Part shown: one piece after another, positions 14,550 through 23,395 of the stretch
How the letters are laid out: every line of letters starts with the position of its first letter
Numbering within the stretch: the stretch's first letter is position 1
NCBI GenBank assembly: GCA_046351595.1
Contig: JAXLYE010000001.1
Location: 1,364,001 to 1,428,000, forward strand
Length of the DNA stretch: 64,000 nt
From: JAXLYE01 sp046351595
GTDB taxonomy: Bacteria; Myxococcota_A; Polyangia; Palsa-1104; JAEUJZ01
Direction: 5' to 3'
Position numbers and translations under genes: made by a program
Notes under the pieces: generated by a model
Told to the model about the DNA's origin: nothing
The model's input: the letters and a program-made list of their open reading frames with translations, nothing else
Databases searched by the model: none

Positions 14550-16565
14550 ATGCGCATCAAGACCAAGACCCGGGCAATGACCCTGACCCAGAAGATCCTG
14601 GCGGCGCACGCCGTCGGGCTGACCCGGCCGTACGTCCAGGCCGGCGACGTGCTGCGCCTGCGTGTCGACTGGACCATCGCCAGCGAGCTGGCGTGGAACG
14701 GCATGGACAAGACCTACGAGGCGCTCGGCCGGCCGCCGCTGGCCAGCCCCGACCGCTTCTTCCTCGCCGTCGACCACACCGTGGATCCGACGACGCTGTT
14801 GCGCGACGGGCGGACGCAGAAGCTGGTGCAGCTGTCGCGGGACTTCGCGCGCGAGCGCAAGCTCCGCCACTTCTACGACGCCAACCAGACCATCCTGCAC
14901 ACCAAGTTCTATCGCGACCTGGTCTGCCCCGGGCAGGTCGTGCTCGGCGCCGACTCGCACACCAGCTCGCACGGCGGCATGGGCGCCTTCGCGATCGGCC
15001 TGGGCGGCGCCGACATCACCGCGGCCATGGTGCTCGGCGAGTCGTGGATCGAGGTGCCCGAGGCCATCTGCGTCGAGTACCTGGGCGCGCTCGGCTTCGG
15101 CCTGACCGGCAAGGACGTCATCCTCCAGACGCTCGGCGCGCTCGGCCGCAACACCGTCGCCATGGAGCGCACCGTCGAGTACCGCGGCGCCGCGGTGGCC
15201 GGCTTCTCGACCGACGTGCGCTTCACCATCGCCAACATGACCGCCGAGTTCGGGGGCCTAAACGGCATCTTCGAGGCCGACGCGGTGACCCGGGCGTGGC
15301 TGCAGAAGCGCCCGCAGCCGCCGCAGCCGGGCGAGGCGCACTTCTACCGCGCCGACGCCGACGCGCCGTATGTCGCGCGCTACCCGATCGACCTCGGCAC
15401 GCTGGAGCCGCTGTACGCCAAGCCGTTCGCGCCGGACAACGTCGCCAGGGTGCGCGAGGGCGAGGGCCTGGAGCTCGACGGCGTATTCATCGGCGCCTGC
15501 ACCACCACCGAAGAGGAGCTGGTGCTGGGCGCGCTGGTGCTGGAGCAGGCGCTTCTCGCCGGCGAGGCCGTGAAGCCCTGCGCCCAGCGCCTCGTCGTGC
15601 CCGGCGACCTGTCAATCCAGGGGCGCCTGTACGAGGCCGGGCTGTGGCGCGCCTACGAGCAGGCCGGCTTCGCGATCGATCCGCCGGGCTGCTCAATGTG
15701 CCTGGGCGTGGCCAGCCGCCGCGCCGGCGCGGGCGAGACCTGGCTGTCGTCGCAGAACCGCAACTACAAGAACCGCATGGGCGAGGGCTCGCTGGCGTAC
15801 CTGGCCTCGGCGCCGACGGTGGCCGCCTCGGCGCTCGGCATGCAGCTGCGCGATCCGCGGCCGCTCCTCGCGCGCATCGACCGCGACCGCGCCCTGCGCC
15901 TGTTGCGCCGCCACGACGAGGTGCACGTGCCCGAGCTCCGGTCGCAGGAGAAGATCGACGAGCCCGCGATCACGCTCAGCCCCGCCAGCGAGCGCGGCGC
16001 GCAGCCGGGGTCTGGCGCGGGCAGCGGGGCCGCCACCTCGACGAAGCTCTACGGCAGCGTCCAGCGCTTCGGCGATCACGTCGATACCGACGCCATCATC
16101 CCGGGCCAGTTCTGCCACCTGACCGACCTCAAGGAGCTCGGCGACCACTGCTTCGAGTTCGTGCGCCCCGGCTTCCCCGCGCGCAGCCGCGGCGGCGCCA
16201 ACCTCGTCGTCGCCGGCGAGGCCTGGGGCTCGGGCAGCTCGCGCGAGCAGGCGGTGTGGGCGCTGCGCGGCGCCGGCGTCAAGGCCGTCATCGCCAAGAG
16301 CTACGCCTTCATCCACAAGCGCAACCTCGTCAACGAGGCCCTGCCCTACCTGGTCGTCGACGACCCCGCCTTCTACGAGCTCGTCGCCGAGGACGACGCC
16401 CTGGAGGTCGACCTGCTCGGCGAGGTCCTGCACGTAAAGTCCGGCCGCCGCTTCGCCGCCAAGAGCGCCACGCCGCTCCTGCGCGCGCTGCAGCAGGAGG
16501 GCGGCCTGGTCAGCGCCATCCGCAACCACGGTGCGCAGGTGTTCACGGCGCTGACGGGGGCGTAG
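14550..16565 (+). CDS. Aconitase-superfamily dehydratase with fused large and small domains (isopropylmalate/homoaconitate-type)
   Basis: The protein has 671 residues. The N-terminal part is a LeuC/homoaconitase-type catalytic domain (about 1-430) with substrate-binding motifs (GADSHTSSHGGMGAFAIGLG) and the three Fe-S cysteines: one in IGACTTTEEE (about residue 316) and two in PPGCSMCLG (about 380-383). After a short linker, a LeuD-type swivel domain follows (about 490-640; VDTDAIIPGQF, GSGSSREQAVWALRG, KSYAFIHKRN). Bacterial LeuC and LeuD are normally separate chains, so this single-chain form is notable. The fusion resembles mitochondrial-type or dedicated aconitase-like enzymes. The substrate is unknown because no leucine or lysine pathway genes are adjacent. 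Confidence 0.8.
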   Translation: MRIKTKTRAMTLTQKILAAHAVGLTRPYVQAGDVLRLRVDWTIASELAWNGMDKTYEALGRPPLASPDRFFLAVDHTVDPTTLLRDGRTQKLVQLSRDFARERKLRHFYDANQTILHTKFYRDLVCPGQVVLGADSHTSSHGGMGAFAIGLGGADITAAMVLGESWIEVPEAICVEYLGALGFGLTGKDVILQTLGALGRNTVAMERTVEYRGAAVAGFSTDVRFTIANMTAEFGGLNGIFEADAVTRAWLQKRPQPPQPGEAHFYRADADAPYVARYPIDLGTLEPLYAKPFAPDNVARVREGEGLELDGVFIGACTTTEEELVLGALVLEQALLAGEAVKPCAQRLVVPGDLSIQGRLYEAGLWRAYEQAGFAIDPPGCSMCLGVASRRAGAGETWLSSQNRNYKNRMGEGSLAYLASAPTVAASALGMQLRDPRPLLARIDRDRALRLLRRHDEVHVPELRSQEKIDEPAITLSPASERGAQPGSGAGSGAATSTKLYGSVQRFGDHVDTDAIIPGQFCHLTDLKELGDHCFEFVRPGFPARSRGGANLVVAGEAWGSGSSREQAVWALRGAGVKAVIAKSYAFIHKRNLVNEALPYLVVDDPAFYELVAEDDALEVDLLGEVLHVKSGRRFAAKSATPLLRALQQEGGLVSAIRNHGAQVFTALTGA

Positions 16566-16611
16566 GCAGCGGCGCCGGCTGCAGCATCGGGGGCCTGGCA
16601 CCGCTCGCGCC

Positions 16612-16846
16612 GCCTGCCCGGGCAGGCGCTCGCTCGGGGATCCTGGACCGCTCCCCTGCACGTGCAGGCGCTGATTCAGGGATCCCAGACCGCTTCCCTG
16701 CACGTGCAGGCGCTCACTTGGGGATCCCAGACTGCTCCCCTGCACGTGCAGGCGCTCACTTGGGGATCCCAGACTACTCCCCTGCATATGCAGGCGCTCA
16801 CCTGGGGATCCCAGGCGGCTCCCCTGCCGCTCCAGGCGCTCAGCCG
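16612..16846 (+). repeat. 42-bp tandem repeat array with palindromic cores
   Basis: Units start at 16612, 16654, 16696, 16738, 16780 and 16822, exactly 42 bp apart; the last is partial. Each unit has a 14-bp dyad (CCTGCACGTGCAGG in three copies) and a second short dyad GGGATCCC. Two copies carry changed but still perfectly symmetrical cores (CCTGCCCGGGCAGG and CCTGCATATGCAGG). The array fills the spacer between convergent genes and supplies the stop codon of the minus-strand PIN gene. Confidence 0.9.
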
Positions 16847-17349
16847 CGGCGGCGGCGCGGGGTGAGCACGGGCGGCGGCGGCTCCATCGACTTGAGCTGG
16901 CAGTCGCCGGTCAGCAGCTCGACGTGAAAGCCGAGGGCCGCGTACAGCGCGCCGACGCGCGCGATGAGGGTGTCCCCCATCGAGAGGCGGCGGGCGGCGT
17001 CCGCGGGCCAGGATGCGACGATCTCCTTGAGGGACGCGCCGGCCCACTGCTCGGTCTCCGTGCCGAGCGCCAGCCAGGGCGAGCGCGCATCGGCGGCCTG
17101 CGCGATGAGATCGACCAGCGCCTGCGCTTTCTCGAAGCGCTCGCTGCGCGCCTGGGCGATGTGGTTGCCGGTCTCGATCACCGTCGCCAGCGGCAGCACC
17201 AGACTGGCCCCCTCTTGCACGGCCTGCTCGATCAGGGCTCGGACCCGCGCGCCATCCCAGCGGCTATCGCTCGACCCGCAGGTTTCCTTGCCGGGCACCT
17301 GCAGGTAGACGCAGAGGATGCTGGTATCGAGGATCAGCGCCTTGCGCAT
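16840..17349 (-). CDS. PIN-domain nuclease-like protein
   Basis: The protein has 169 residues, starting MRKALILDTSIL at 17349 (the longer frame to 17433 overlaps the upstream gene). The four acidic positions typical of PIN nucleases are visible: D8 (LDTS), E59 (VIETG), D126 (MGDTLIA) and D149 (LTGDC). The family contains RNases such as VapC toxins. No VapB-like antitoxin is adjacent. Instead the start lies only 4 nt after the stop of an ATPase gene. The frame ends within the last unit of the 42-bp repeat array, giving a basic PRRRRG tail. I infer a two-component ATPase-nuclease unit. Confidence 0.75.
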   Translation of the reverse strand: MRKALILDTSILCVYLQVPGKETCGSSDSRWDGARVRALIEQAVQEGASLVLPLATVIETGNHIAQARSERFEKAQALVDLIAQAADARSPWLALGTETEQWAGASLKEIVASWPADAARRLSMGDTLIARVGALYAALGFHVELLTGDCQLKSMEPPPPVLTPRRRRG

Positions 17350-17353
17350 CGGC

Positions 17354-18571
17354 TCACTCGGCGGACGGCGGCTCGGGCGACGGCGGCGGGCTCGCCTGCA
17401 GCAGGCGCTCGATGAGCCCGCGCGCCGTCGCACGCCCCAGGGGGCCGGCGGCGACCAGCTTGGCGTAGCCCTCGATCTCGTCCAGCGGGATGAGCCGGCT
17501 CTCGCCGCTTTTGGCGTCGCGATAGGCGACCTGCACGAACGGCCACAGCTCGGGCGGCAGCGCGTCGAGGAACGCCTCGTCGTGCGTCGTGACCAGGACG
17601 TCGACGCCGCGGCGCGCGCCCTCGGTGCGCAAGAGCTCCAGCAGCAGCCCGGCGCGCGAGGGGTGGATGCCGATGTCGATGTCCTCCAGGACCAGCAGGC
17701 TGCCCGCGGGCCGGGTGAGCAGCGCCGTCGCCATCGCCAAGAAGCGCAGCGTGCCGTCGGACATACAGCGCGCGTCGATCTCGATCGGCGCCTTCGCCGT
17801 GCCCCACTGCTCGGTGCAGATGAGCATCGCGTCGCTCTTGGTCAGGCCGTAGCACTCGGTGCGCACGGCCGCGACGCCGTGCTCGGGCAGCCGCTTCAGG
17901 TAGCCGCTGAGCGCGGCCTCGACCTCACGGCGCCGCTCGTCGGGCAGCGAGGCGATCACGCCGGCGACGTTGCCGCCGTGGCGGTCGAGCTCCTCGGACA
18001 GGCGTGCATACCCCCGCATGCGCTGCGGGTCGGGGGACAGGACGAAGATCCGGCTGAGGGTCTTTTGGACGGGCCTCACATCCTCGGAGAGCTGCTCTTC
18101 CTGCGCTCCCTTCAGGTATTTCTCATCGAAGAATCCGCCCGCAAAGCCATACAGAGCGGTGATGCTCCGCAGGTTTCCCGAGCCACGAAACCACTTCTGC
18201 TTCCCGGTAGCGACCTTCTGGCTCAAGCTCTCCGTGACAGAAAGTGCATCGGAACGGCTGGCTCGGGTCTTGACTTGGAGCTTGTAGACCAGGGTCTGCC
18301 CGGCCTCCCCAAGCTCTACCTCCAGCATGAACCCAGACCGACCGCGAAGTGCGGCCCACTCCAAGCCGCCGCGTAAGCCTGCGATCTGCTCATCACCTGC
18401 GATCGCCGTATCCACCCACATCCCCTGCGCCGTCCGCGCGAGGAGCTCCAGCCCGTCGACGGCGTTGGACTTGCCGCTGGCGTTGGCGCCGATGAGGACG
18501 GTCAGCGGATCGAGGTACAGGGTGGCGTCGCGGAAGCTGCGCCAGCTGCGGAAGCGGACCTGCTTGAGCAT
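17354..18571 (-). CDS. AAA15/OLD-like ATPase (AAA_21 type)
   Basis: The protein has 405 residues. It has Walker A GANASGKS (residues 28-35) after the typical FRSFRDATLYL opening, a signature-like MSDGTLRFLAMATALL, Walker B LLVLEDIDIGIHP and a switch histidine in VTTHDEAFL. This is an ABC-like ATPase core without a visible TOPRIM domain (unlike OLD/GajA). Such stand-alone ATPases pair with effector genes in several anti-phage systems. The spacing supports a three-gene operon: 6 nt after the upstream helical-protein stop and 4 nt before the PIN gene. Confidence 0.82.
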   Translation of the reverse strand: MLKQVRFRSWRSFRDATLYLDPLTVLIGANASGKSNAVDGLELLARTAQGMWVDTAIAGDEQIAGLRGGLEWAALRGRSGFMLEVELGEAGQTLVYKLQVKTRASRSDALSVTESLSQKVATGKQKWFRGSGNLRSITALYGFAGGFFDEKYLKGAQEEQLSEDVRPVQKTLSRIFVLSPDPQRMRGYARLSEELDRHGGNVAGVIASLPDERRREVEAALSGYLKRLPEHGVAAVRTECYGLTKSDAMLICTEQWGTAKAPIEIDARCMSDGTLRFLAMATALLTRPAGSLLVLEDIDIGIHPSRAGLLLELLRTEGARRGVDVLVTTHDEAFLDALPPELWPFVQVAYRDAKSGESRLIPLDEIEGYAKLVAAGPLGRATARGLIERLLQASPPPSPEPPSAE

Positions 18572-18577
18572 GGGCCT

Positions 18578-19345
18578 TCAGCGCGTGCGCGTGCGCGCCG
18601 CGGGCTTCTTCTTGGACGGGGGCGCGACGGCCGGGGCGGGCTCGGGGCCGCCGCCAGCGGGTGCAGGCGCCGGAGCCGGCTCGTCCCCGCCGCCCTCGGA
18701 CACCGCCAGATCCGGGAAGAGGGTCGGGAGGAGCTGCAGCTTGCCGGTCAGGCGCAGCACCGCCTCGACCGTGCTCTTGGCGGCGGCGTAGACCTGCAGC
18801 CACGCCTCGCGCGCCTGCACGAGCGCCGGGGTCACCTCGCGGCGCGAGCTCCGGGCGCTGTCGGAGTGGGCCACGGCCGGCGCCAGCGCGGCGGCGGCGG
18901 CGCTCACCTCCTTGTGCCACGCCTTGGCCTCGCGGACGGGCGAGTCCTTCTGCTCGAGCAGGTCCGCGATGCGGGACAGCGCCAAAAGGACCCGCGGCGC
19001 GCTCGAACCCAGGGCGGTCTTGGTGCCGCCGTCGGGGAAGAAGACCTTGCGGTCGAGGCCCGCCTTGTGGGTATCCAGGTGCCGGCTGAAGCGGCCGAGG
19101 ACGTCGAGGGCCTCTGCGAGCAGCGGCGCCTTCTGCCGGCTGCCGGCGCGGCGGGCGGCGTCGTGCCCGCGGGTGCTGCCGAGCAGCTTGCCCACCTGGG
19201 CCGTCGCGTCATCCAGCTCGTCCGCCACATAGCCGAGCGCCGCGTCGAACTTCGGCAAGAGCTTCACGACCCGCTTGCGGATCTGCCGCCCCGCCTCCGG
19301 CCCATAAATCTGCGTCTCGTCGTAATCGATATACCGATCGGCCAT
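18578..19345 (-). CDS. Helical protein of unknown function, first gene of the ATPase-PIN operon
   Basis: The protein has 255 residues, mostly predicted helix (about 1-205). It is followed by a Pro/Ala/Gly-rich linker and a very basic tail (KKKPAARTRTR) that could bind nucleic acid. It has no signal peptide and no recognised family. The stop is 6 nt before the ATPase start. A possible -10 (TATTTT on the minus strand, + coordinates 19415-19420) lies about 70 nt upstream. Its role in the operon is unknown. Confidence 0.65.
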   Translation of the reverse strand: MADRYIDYDETQIYGPEAGRQIRKRVVKLLPKFDAALGYVADELDDATAQVGKLLGSTRGHDAARRAGSRQKAPLLAEALDVLGRFSRHLDTHKAGLDRKVFFPDGGTKTALGSSAPRVLLALSRIADLLEQKDSPVREAKAWHKEVSAAAAALAPAVAHSDSARSSRREVTPALVQAREAWLQVYAAAKSTVEAVLRLTGKLQLLPTLFPDLAVSEGGGDEPAPAPAPAGGGPEPAPAVAPPSKKKPAARTRTR

Positions 19346-19561
19346 GCCGGCAGCCTACCCCGCCTCCCCCTCCCGAGATCAAGCCCTACTCCCCCACCCC
19401 ACGGGCTCCCTCTTAAAATAACCCTCCCCAAAGCCGATCGAGCGAGCCCCCCCATCTTCCACACTCAGGCGCGGGTGGCGCCGAAGGGAGGGCTCCCGAC
19501 GCGCTAGCGGCGGGATACCCGCAGGCGACAGGCCCCGCGCCGCTCGTAACCAGGAGCCGTC

Positions 19562-21634
19562 TTAAAGCTCGATCTGCGCCCCCATCTCGACGACGCGGTT
19601 GGGGGGGATGCCGAAGAAGGCGGTGGCCGTACGGGCGTTGCGCGACAGGAACCCGAACAGCGCCTTGCGCCAGCGCGCCAGCCCCGACTTGCCCGTCGTC
19701 AAGAGCGTCTCGCGCCCGAGGAAGTAGCTGGTGTCGTGCTCCGCCGTGATCAGGCCGGCCTCGCGGCAGCGGCGCAGGATCTCGGGCACGTTCGGCGTCT
19801 GCATGAAGCCCAGGTGCGCGACCACCTGGTAGAAGCCCTGGCCCATCTCGCGCACGCTCACCCGACGGGACGGCTCGACCTCGGGCACGCGGTCGGTGAC
19901 CACCGACAGGATCACCACCTGCTCGTGCAGCACCTTGTTGTGCTTGAAGTGGTGCAGGAGCACCACCGGCGCGCCCTCGGGGTTGCCGGTCATGAACACC
20001 GCCGTGCCCTTGACCCGGTGCGGCTGCCGGCGCTCAAGGTCGCCCATGAACAGGTCCATCGGCAGGGACGCGCTCTGCACGAACTGCTCGAGCGCGGCGC
20101 GGCCCGCCTTCCACGTCGTCATCATGATGAAGATGCCGGCCGCGATCGCCACCGGGATGAAGCCGCCGTCCGCGATCTTGGCGACGTTGGCCGACAGGAA
20201 CGTGATGTCGACGAGCAGGAACGTGCCGACCAGCGCCACCGTGCGCCGCACCGTCCAGCCGAAGCGCTCGCGCGCCACCACCGCGAACAGCACCGACGTC
20301 ACGGTCATGGTGCCGGTGACCGCGATGCCGTAGGCCGCGGCCAGGCCCGAGCTGCCCTCCTTGCGGAAGGCGATGACCAGCGCCAGGCTGCCGACCATCA
20401 TCATCCAGTTGATCTCGGGGATGTAGATCTGCCCTTCCGCCTCGCCCGAGGTGTGCACGATCGAGACGCGCGGCCAGTACCCCAGCTGCACCGCGCCGCG
20501 GGTCACCGAGAACGCGCCCGAGATCATCGCCTGCGATGCAATGATCGCCGCCGCCGTCGCCACCAGCACCATCGGGATCTGCAAGAGCTCGGGCACCACC
20601 TGGAAGAACGGGTTGAACGTCGCCTTGTCGATCTTCGAGAGCGACAGCACGTACGCGCCCTGCCCGAAGTAGTTGAGCAAGAGCGCCGGGAACACGATCG
20701 CGTACCAGGCCAGCCGGATCGAGCGCACGCCGAAGTGGCCCATGTCCGCGTAGAGCGCCTCGCCGCCGGTGATGCACAGGACCACCGCGGACAGCGCGAG
20801 GAAGCCGTGCAGCTTGTTGTGCACGAAGAACAGCACCGCGTAGTACGGGTTCAGCGCGATCAGGATCTTGGGGTTTTTCACCACCCAGAAGAGTCCGAAC
20901 AGCCCGAGGCTGGTGAACCACACCAGCATCACCGGCCCGAACAGCGCCCCGACCTTGGCGGTGCCGCGCGCCTGCAAGAGGAACAGCGCGACCAGGATCA
21001 CCGCGGTCACCGGCGCCACCACGTGCCCCAGCGCCGGCACCGAGACCTTCAGGCCCTCGACCGCCGAGAACACCGAGATGACCGGCGTGATGATGCCGTC
21101 GCCGTACAGGAGCGACGCGCCGAACAGCCCGAGCAGGACCAGCACCAGGCGGCCCGTGGCCTTCTTGCCGACGTTGCCGCGCGGCGCGATCTGCGCCAGG
21201 AGCGACAGCGTGCCGCCCTCACCCTGGTTGTCGGCGCGCAGCACGAAGGTCAAATACTTTACGACGATGACCAGCACCAGCGCCCAGAAGATGAGCGACA
21301 GGATGCCGAGCACGTTCTCGGGCGTGGCCTGCATGCCGTGCTCGCCGGTGAAGCACTCCTTGAGCGCGTACAGCGGCGAGGTGCCGATGTCGCCGTAGAC
21401 GACGCCGAGCGCCCCGAGGGCGACCTTGAGCAGGTCGCGCGTATTGTTGATCTTGGGCCCGTGGTGCACCGCCTGACCGGGCGGCGCCCCGCCGAGCGAG
21501 CGGCTCGACGGGGAGGACGCGCCGGCAGGGGGAGGGCCGGCGGGGGGAGGGTGTGAAGGGGGACCGGACGACGAGGACGACGGCGGGGGCGATGCGCTCG
21601 AGCCGCCGCGCAGCGAACGAGAGGGAGGTTCCAT
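19562..21634 (-). CDS. kup: Low-affinity potassium transporter Kup
   Basis: The 690-residue inner-membrane protein begins with an unusual Ser/Pro-rich cytoplasmic leader (about 60 residues). Then come the Kup signature ALGVVYGDIGTSPLYALKE, about 12 transmembrane helices (about residues 70-500) and the cytoplasmic C-terminal domain ending GxxPNRVVEMGAQIEL. Kup carries K+ uptake driven by protons. It appears monocistronic, with a FadL-type gene 101 bp upstream on the same strand. Confidence 0.93.
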   Translation of the reverse strand: MEPPSRSLRGGSSASPPPSSSSSGPPSHPPPAGPPPAGASSPSSRSLGGAPPGQAVHHGPKINNTRDLLKVALGALGVVYGDIGTSPLYALKECFTGEHGMQATPENVLGILSLIFWALVLVIVVKYLTFVLRADNQGEGGTLSLLAQIAPRGNVGKKATGRLVLVLLGLFGASLLYGDGIITPVISVFSAVEGLKVSVPALGHVVAPVTAVILVALFLLQARGTAKVGALFGPVMLVWFTSLGLFGLFWVVKNPKILIALNPYYAVLFFVHNKLHGFLALSAVVLCITGGEALYADMGHFGVRSIRLAWYAIVFPALLLNYFGQGAYVLSLSKIDKATFNPFFQVVPELLQIPMVLVATAAAIIASQAMISGAFSVTRGAVQLGYWPRVSIVHTSGEAEGQIYIPEINWMMMVGSLALVIAFRKEGSSGLAAAYGIAVTGTMTVTSVLFAVVARERFGWTVRRTVALVGTFLLVDITFLSANVAKIADGGFIPVAIAAGIFIMMTTWKAGRAALEQFVQSASLPMDLFMGDLERRQPHRVKGTAVFMTGNPEGAPVVLLHHFKHNKVLHEQVVILSVVTDRVPEVEPSRRVSVREMGQGFYQVVAHLGFMQTPNVPEILRRCREAGLITAEHDTSYFLGRETLLTTGKSGLARWRKALFGFLSRNARTATAFFGIPPNRVVEMGAQIEL

Positions 21635-21735
21635 CTGCTGACCGTATTATCTCTGATGCGTGGGCCCAGGGCGAGCGTGGCGGCGAGCGCGGCAGCGGGT
21701 CGGCGGGGCCTGCCGGTGTGGCGACGGGCCCGACC

Positions 21736-23322
21736 TCACCGCACCGCCGAGAAGCCCAGCGCGATGAGGTCATAGCTGACCTCGTAGCGGCCGGCGCCGA
21801 TGCCGCCGACGCCGGGCGGCATCGGCGCGGCGGGCCGGATGGGGTTTGAGGGGTAGATGCCGCTGTCCGCCGGCGCGACCACCCGGTCCGGCTGGATGAC
21901 GCGACCGTACGAGAGATCGAAGCGCCAGTCCGTGCTCGCGAAGCGCACCTTGGGCAAGAACACGCCGAGCCCGACGAAGCCCTTCAGGCCATCGGGGGTC
22001 AGCACCGTCAGCGTGCGATCGGGCATGCCCGAGGTCTCGAACAGGCCGCCCAGGCGCGCGCCGACCAGGCGGTGCAGCGTCGCCTCCAGGCCGAGGTGCA
22101 GGGCGTGGGTGTTCTGCATGCCGCGATCGAGCTCGACGGGGCCGAGCTCGTAGGTGCCGATGCCCTTCAGGTTCTCGATGGCGATGCCCTGCGGCGTGAA
22201 GGTGATCTTGTCCTGCACCGCCCAGAACTCGGCGGTGTAGGCGACCTCGATGCGCAGGCGATCCTTCCAGGTGTAGAACTCGGCGCCCAGGCGCAGGATC
22301 GGCGGCAGGTTCAAGGACAGGCTGGCGTCGCGGCCGCTCACGCTGGCGCCGTTGAACAGGGGGCTCGGCGGCAGGCGCGTGTCGACGGCGCCGGTGGCGC
22401 TGCGGATGAAGAACGGGAACTGGAAGCCCAGGCCCAGGCGCAGCCACGGCAGCGGGCGGTACAGGCCGCCCAGGTTGAACGACGGCGTCAGCGCGAAGGC
22501 CTGCGCCACGACCAGCGTGTCGTAGTCGGGGTCCTCGGGCCGGCACATCACCTGCGGGCAGCCCGACAGCATGAGGCGCGAGCGGAAGTACACCACCATG
22601 AGCTGCGGCCCGATCCCGAGCTGTAGCTTGTCGCCGAGCAGGCTGAAGGCGGCGACCGGGTTCAGCACCGCCAAGAGCGTCGCCTTGCTGAGCGAGCCCT
22701 CGTGCAGGCCGATGAGCTGGTAGCGCTGCGGCGAGACGTCCGGGACCTTGCGCAGGTCTTCTTCGGTGCTGTAGCTGGCCTCGGGGTAGCGGCCCAGGCC
22801 CGTGTACGGGATCCACAGGCCGAAGCCGAAGGACATGCTGCCGAAGCCCGTGCGCAGCTTGCGCGCGAAGCCGAGCTGCGGGATGAACAGCGGCGCCGGG
22901 CCGACCACGCCGCCGTCGGCGCTGACCGGCGGGCGGGGGATGCCGTTCTCGTCGCGGGTGTAGGTCACGCTCTGCAGCACGAAGCCGAGATCGAGCAGGC
23001 CGCTCCAGCCGCTCTGGCCGTAGTCCACCGCGGCGACGCCGGCCGGGTTGTAGTAGATCGCGTTCAGGTCGTCGGCGCCGGCGACGAACGCGCCGCCGCG
23101 GGCGAGCGGGCGGGCGCCGTGCGGCGTGACGAACATGCCGCCGGCCTCGGCGCGCGCGCACAGGCCGAGCAGCACCACGAGCACCGCCCAGCGCCCTGAA
23201 CGGAGCACCGGCCGACGTCCCGAGCCAACCAGCGCGCCCGCCCTGCGACAGCGCCTCGGGTGGGGCCCTGGGCCGGCCGCCGCGCTCGCGTTGCCTGCGT
23301 CACACCGCTTGCTTTCAGGCAC
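21736..23322 (-). CDS. FadL/OmpP1/TodX-family outer-membrane transport protein
   Basis: The protein is up to 528 residues. After a hydrophobic signal stretch (VLVVLLGLCARAEAGG) the mature N-terminus has the family hallmark HGARPLARGGAFVAGADDLNAIYYNPAG (written here in part). This is the hatch-domain region, and a long beta-barrel follows. FadL proteins import hydrophobic compounds such as fatty acids or aromatics. The GTG at 23322 gives a long pre-signal leader, and GTG at 23229 or 23208 would give a more normal signal peptide. It is divergent from the lipoprotein gene at 23396. Confidence 0.82.
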   Translation of the reverse strand: MPESKRCDAGNASAAAGPGPHPRRCRRAGALVGSGRRPVLRSGRWAVLVVLLGLCARAEAGGMFVTPHGARPLARGGAFVAGADDLNAIYYNPAGVAAVDYGQSGWSGLLDLGFVLQSVTYTRDENGIPRPPVSADGGVVGPAPLFIPQLGFARKLRTGFGSMSFGFGLWIPYTGLGRYPEASYSTEEDLRKVPDVSPQRYQLIGLHEGSLSKATLLAVLNPVAAFSLLGDKLQLGIGPQLMVVYFRSRLMLSGCPQVMCRPEDPDYDTLVVAQAFALTPSFNLGGLYRPLPWLRLGLGFQFPFFIRSATGAVDTRLPPSPLFNGASVSGRDASLSLNLPPILRLGAEFYTWKDRLRIEVAYTAEFWAVQDKITFTPQGIAIENLKGIGTYELGPVELDRGMQNTHALHLGLEATLHRLVGARLGGLFETSGMPDRTLTVLTPDGLKGFVGLGVFLPKVRFASTDWRFDLSYGRVIQPDRVVAPADSGIYPSNPIRPAAPMPPGVGGIGAGRYEVSYDLIALGFSAVR

Positions 23323-23359
23323 AGCGCTTCTTATCCCGGATCGGCCCGGCGTGTCGAGC

Positions 23360-23389
23360 TTGAAGCCGTCCGGGCCGCGGCACTATCCT
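23360..23389 (+). promoter_or_regulatory. Likely leaderless promoter
   Basis: TTGAAG (23360-23365), an 18-bp spacer and TATCCT (23384-23389) are followed by 6 nt and the ATG at 23396. There is no ribosome binding site. This is the best -35/-10 pair among the plus-strand candidates of this type, with that at 40072. Confidence 0.5.
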
Positions 23390-23395
23390 TTGCGG

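Noticed and set aside
16612..16846. Repeat array considered as a CRISPR
   Set aside because: Units are contiguous at 42 bp with no unique spacers, and no cas genes are nearby.
16662..16865. ORF translating the 42-bp repeats into a 14-residue peptide repeat
   Set aside because: Any array with a period divisible by 3 stays open; no ribosome binding site or signal peptide, and the palindromic changes suggest a nucleic-acid role.
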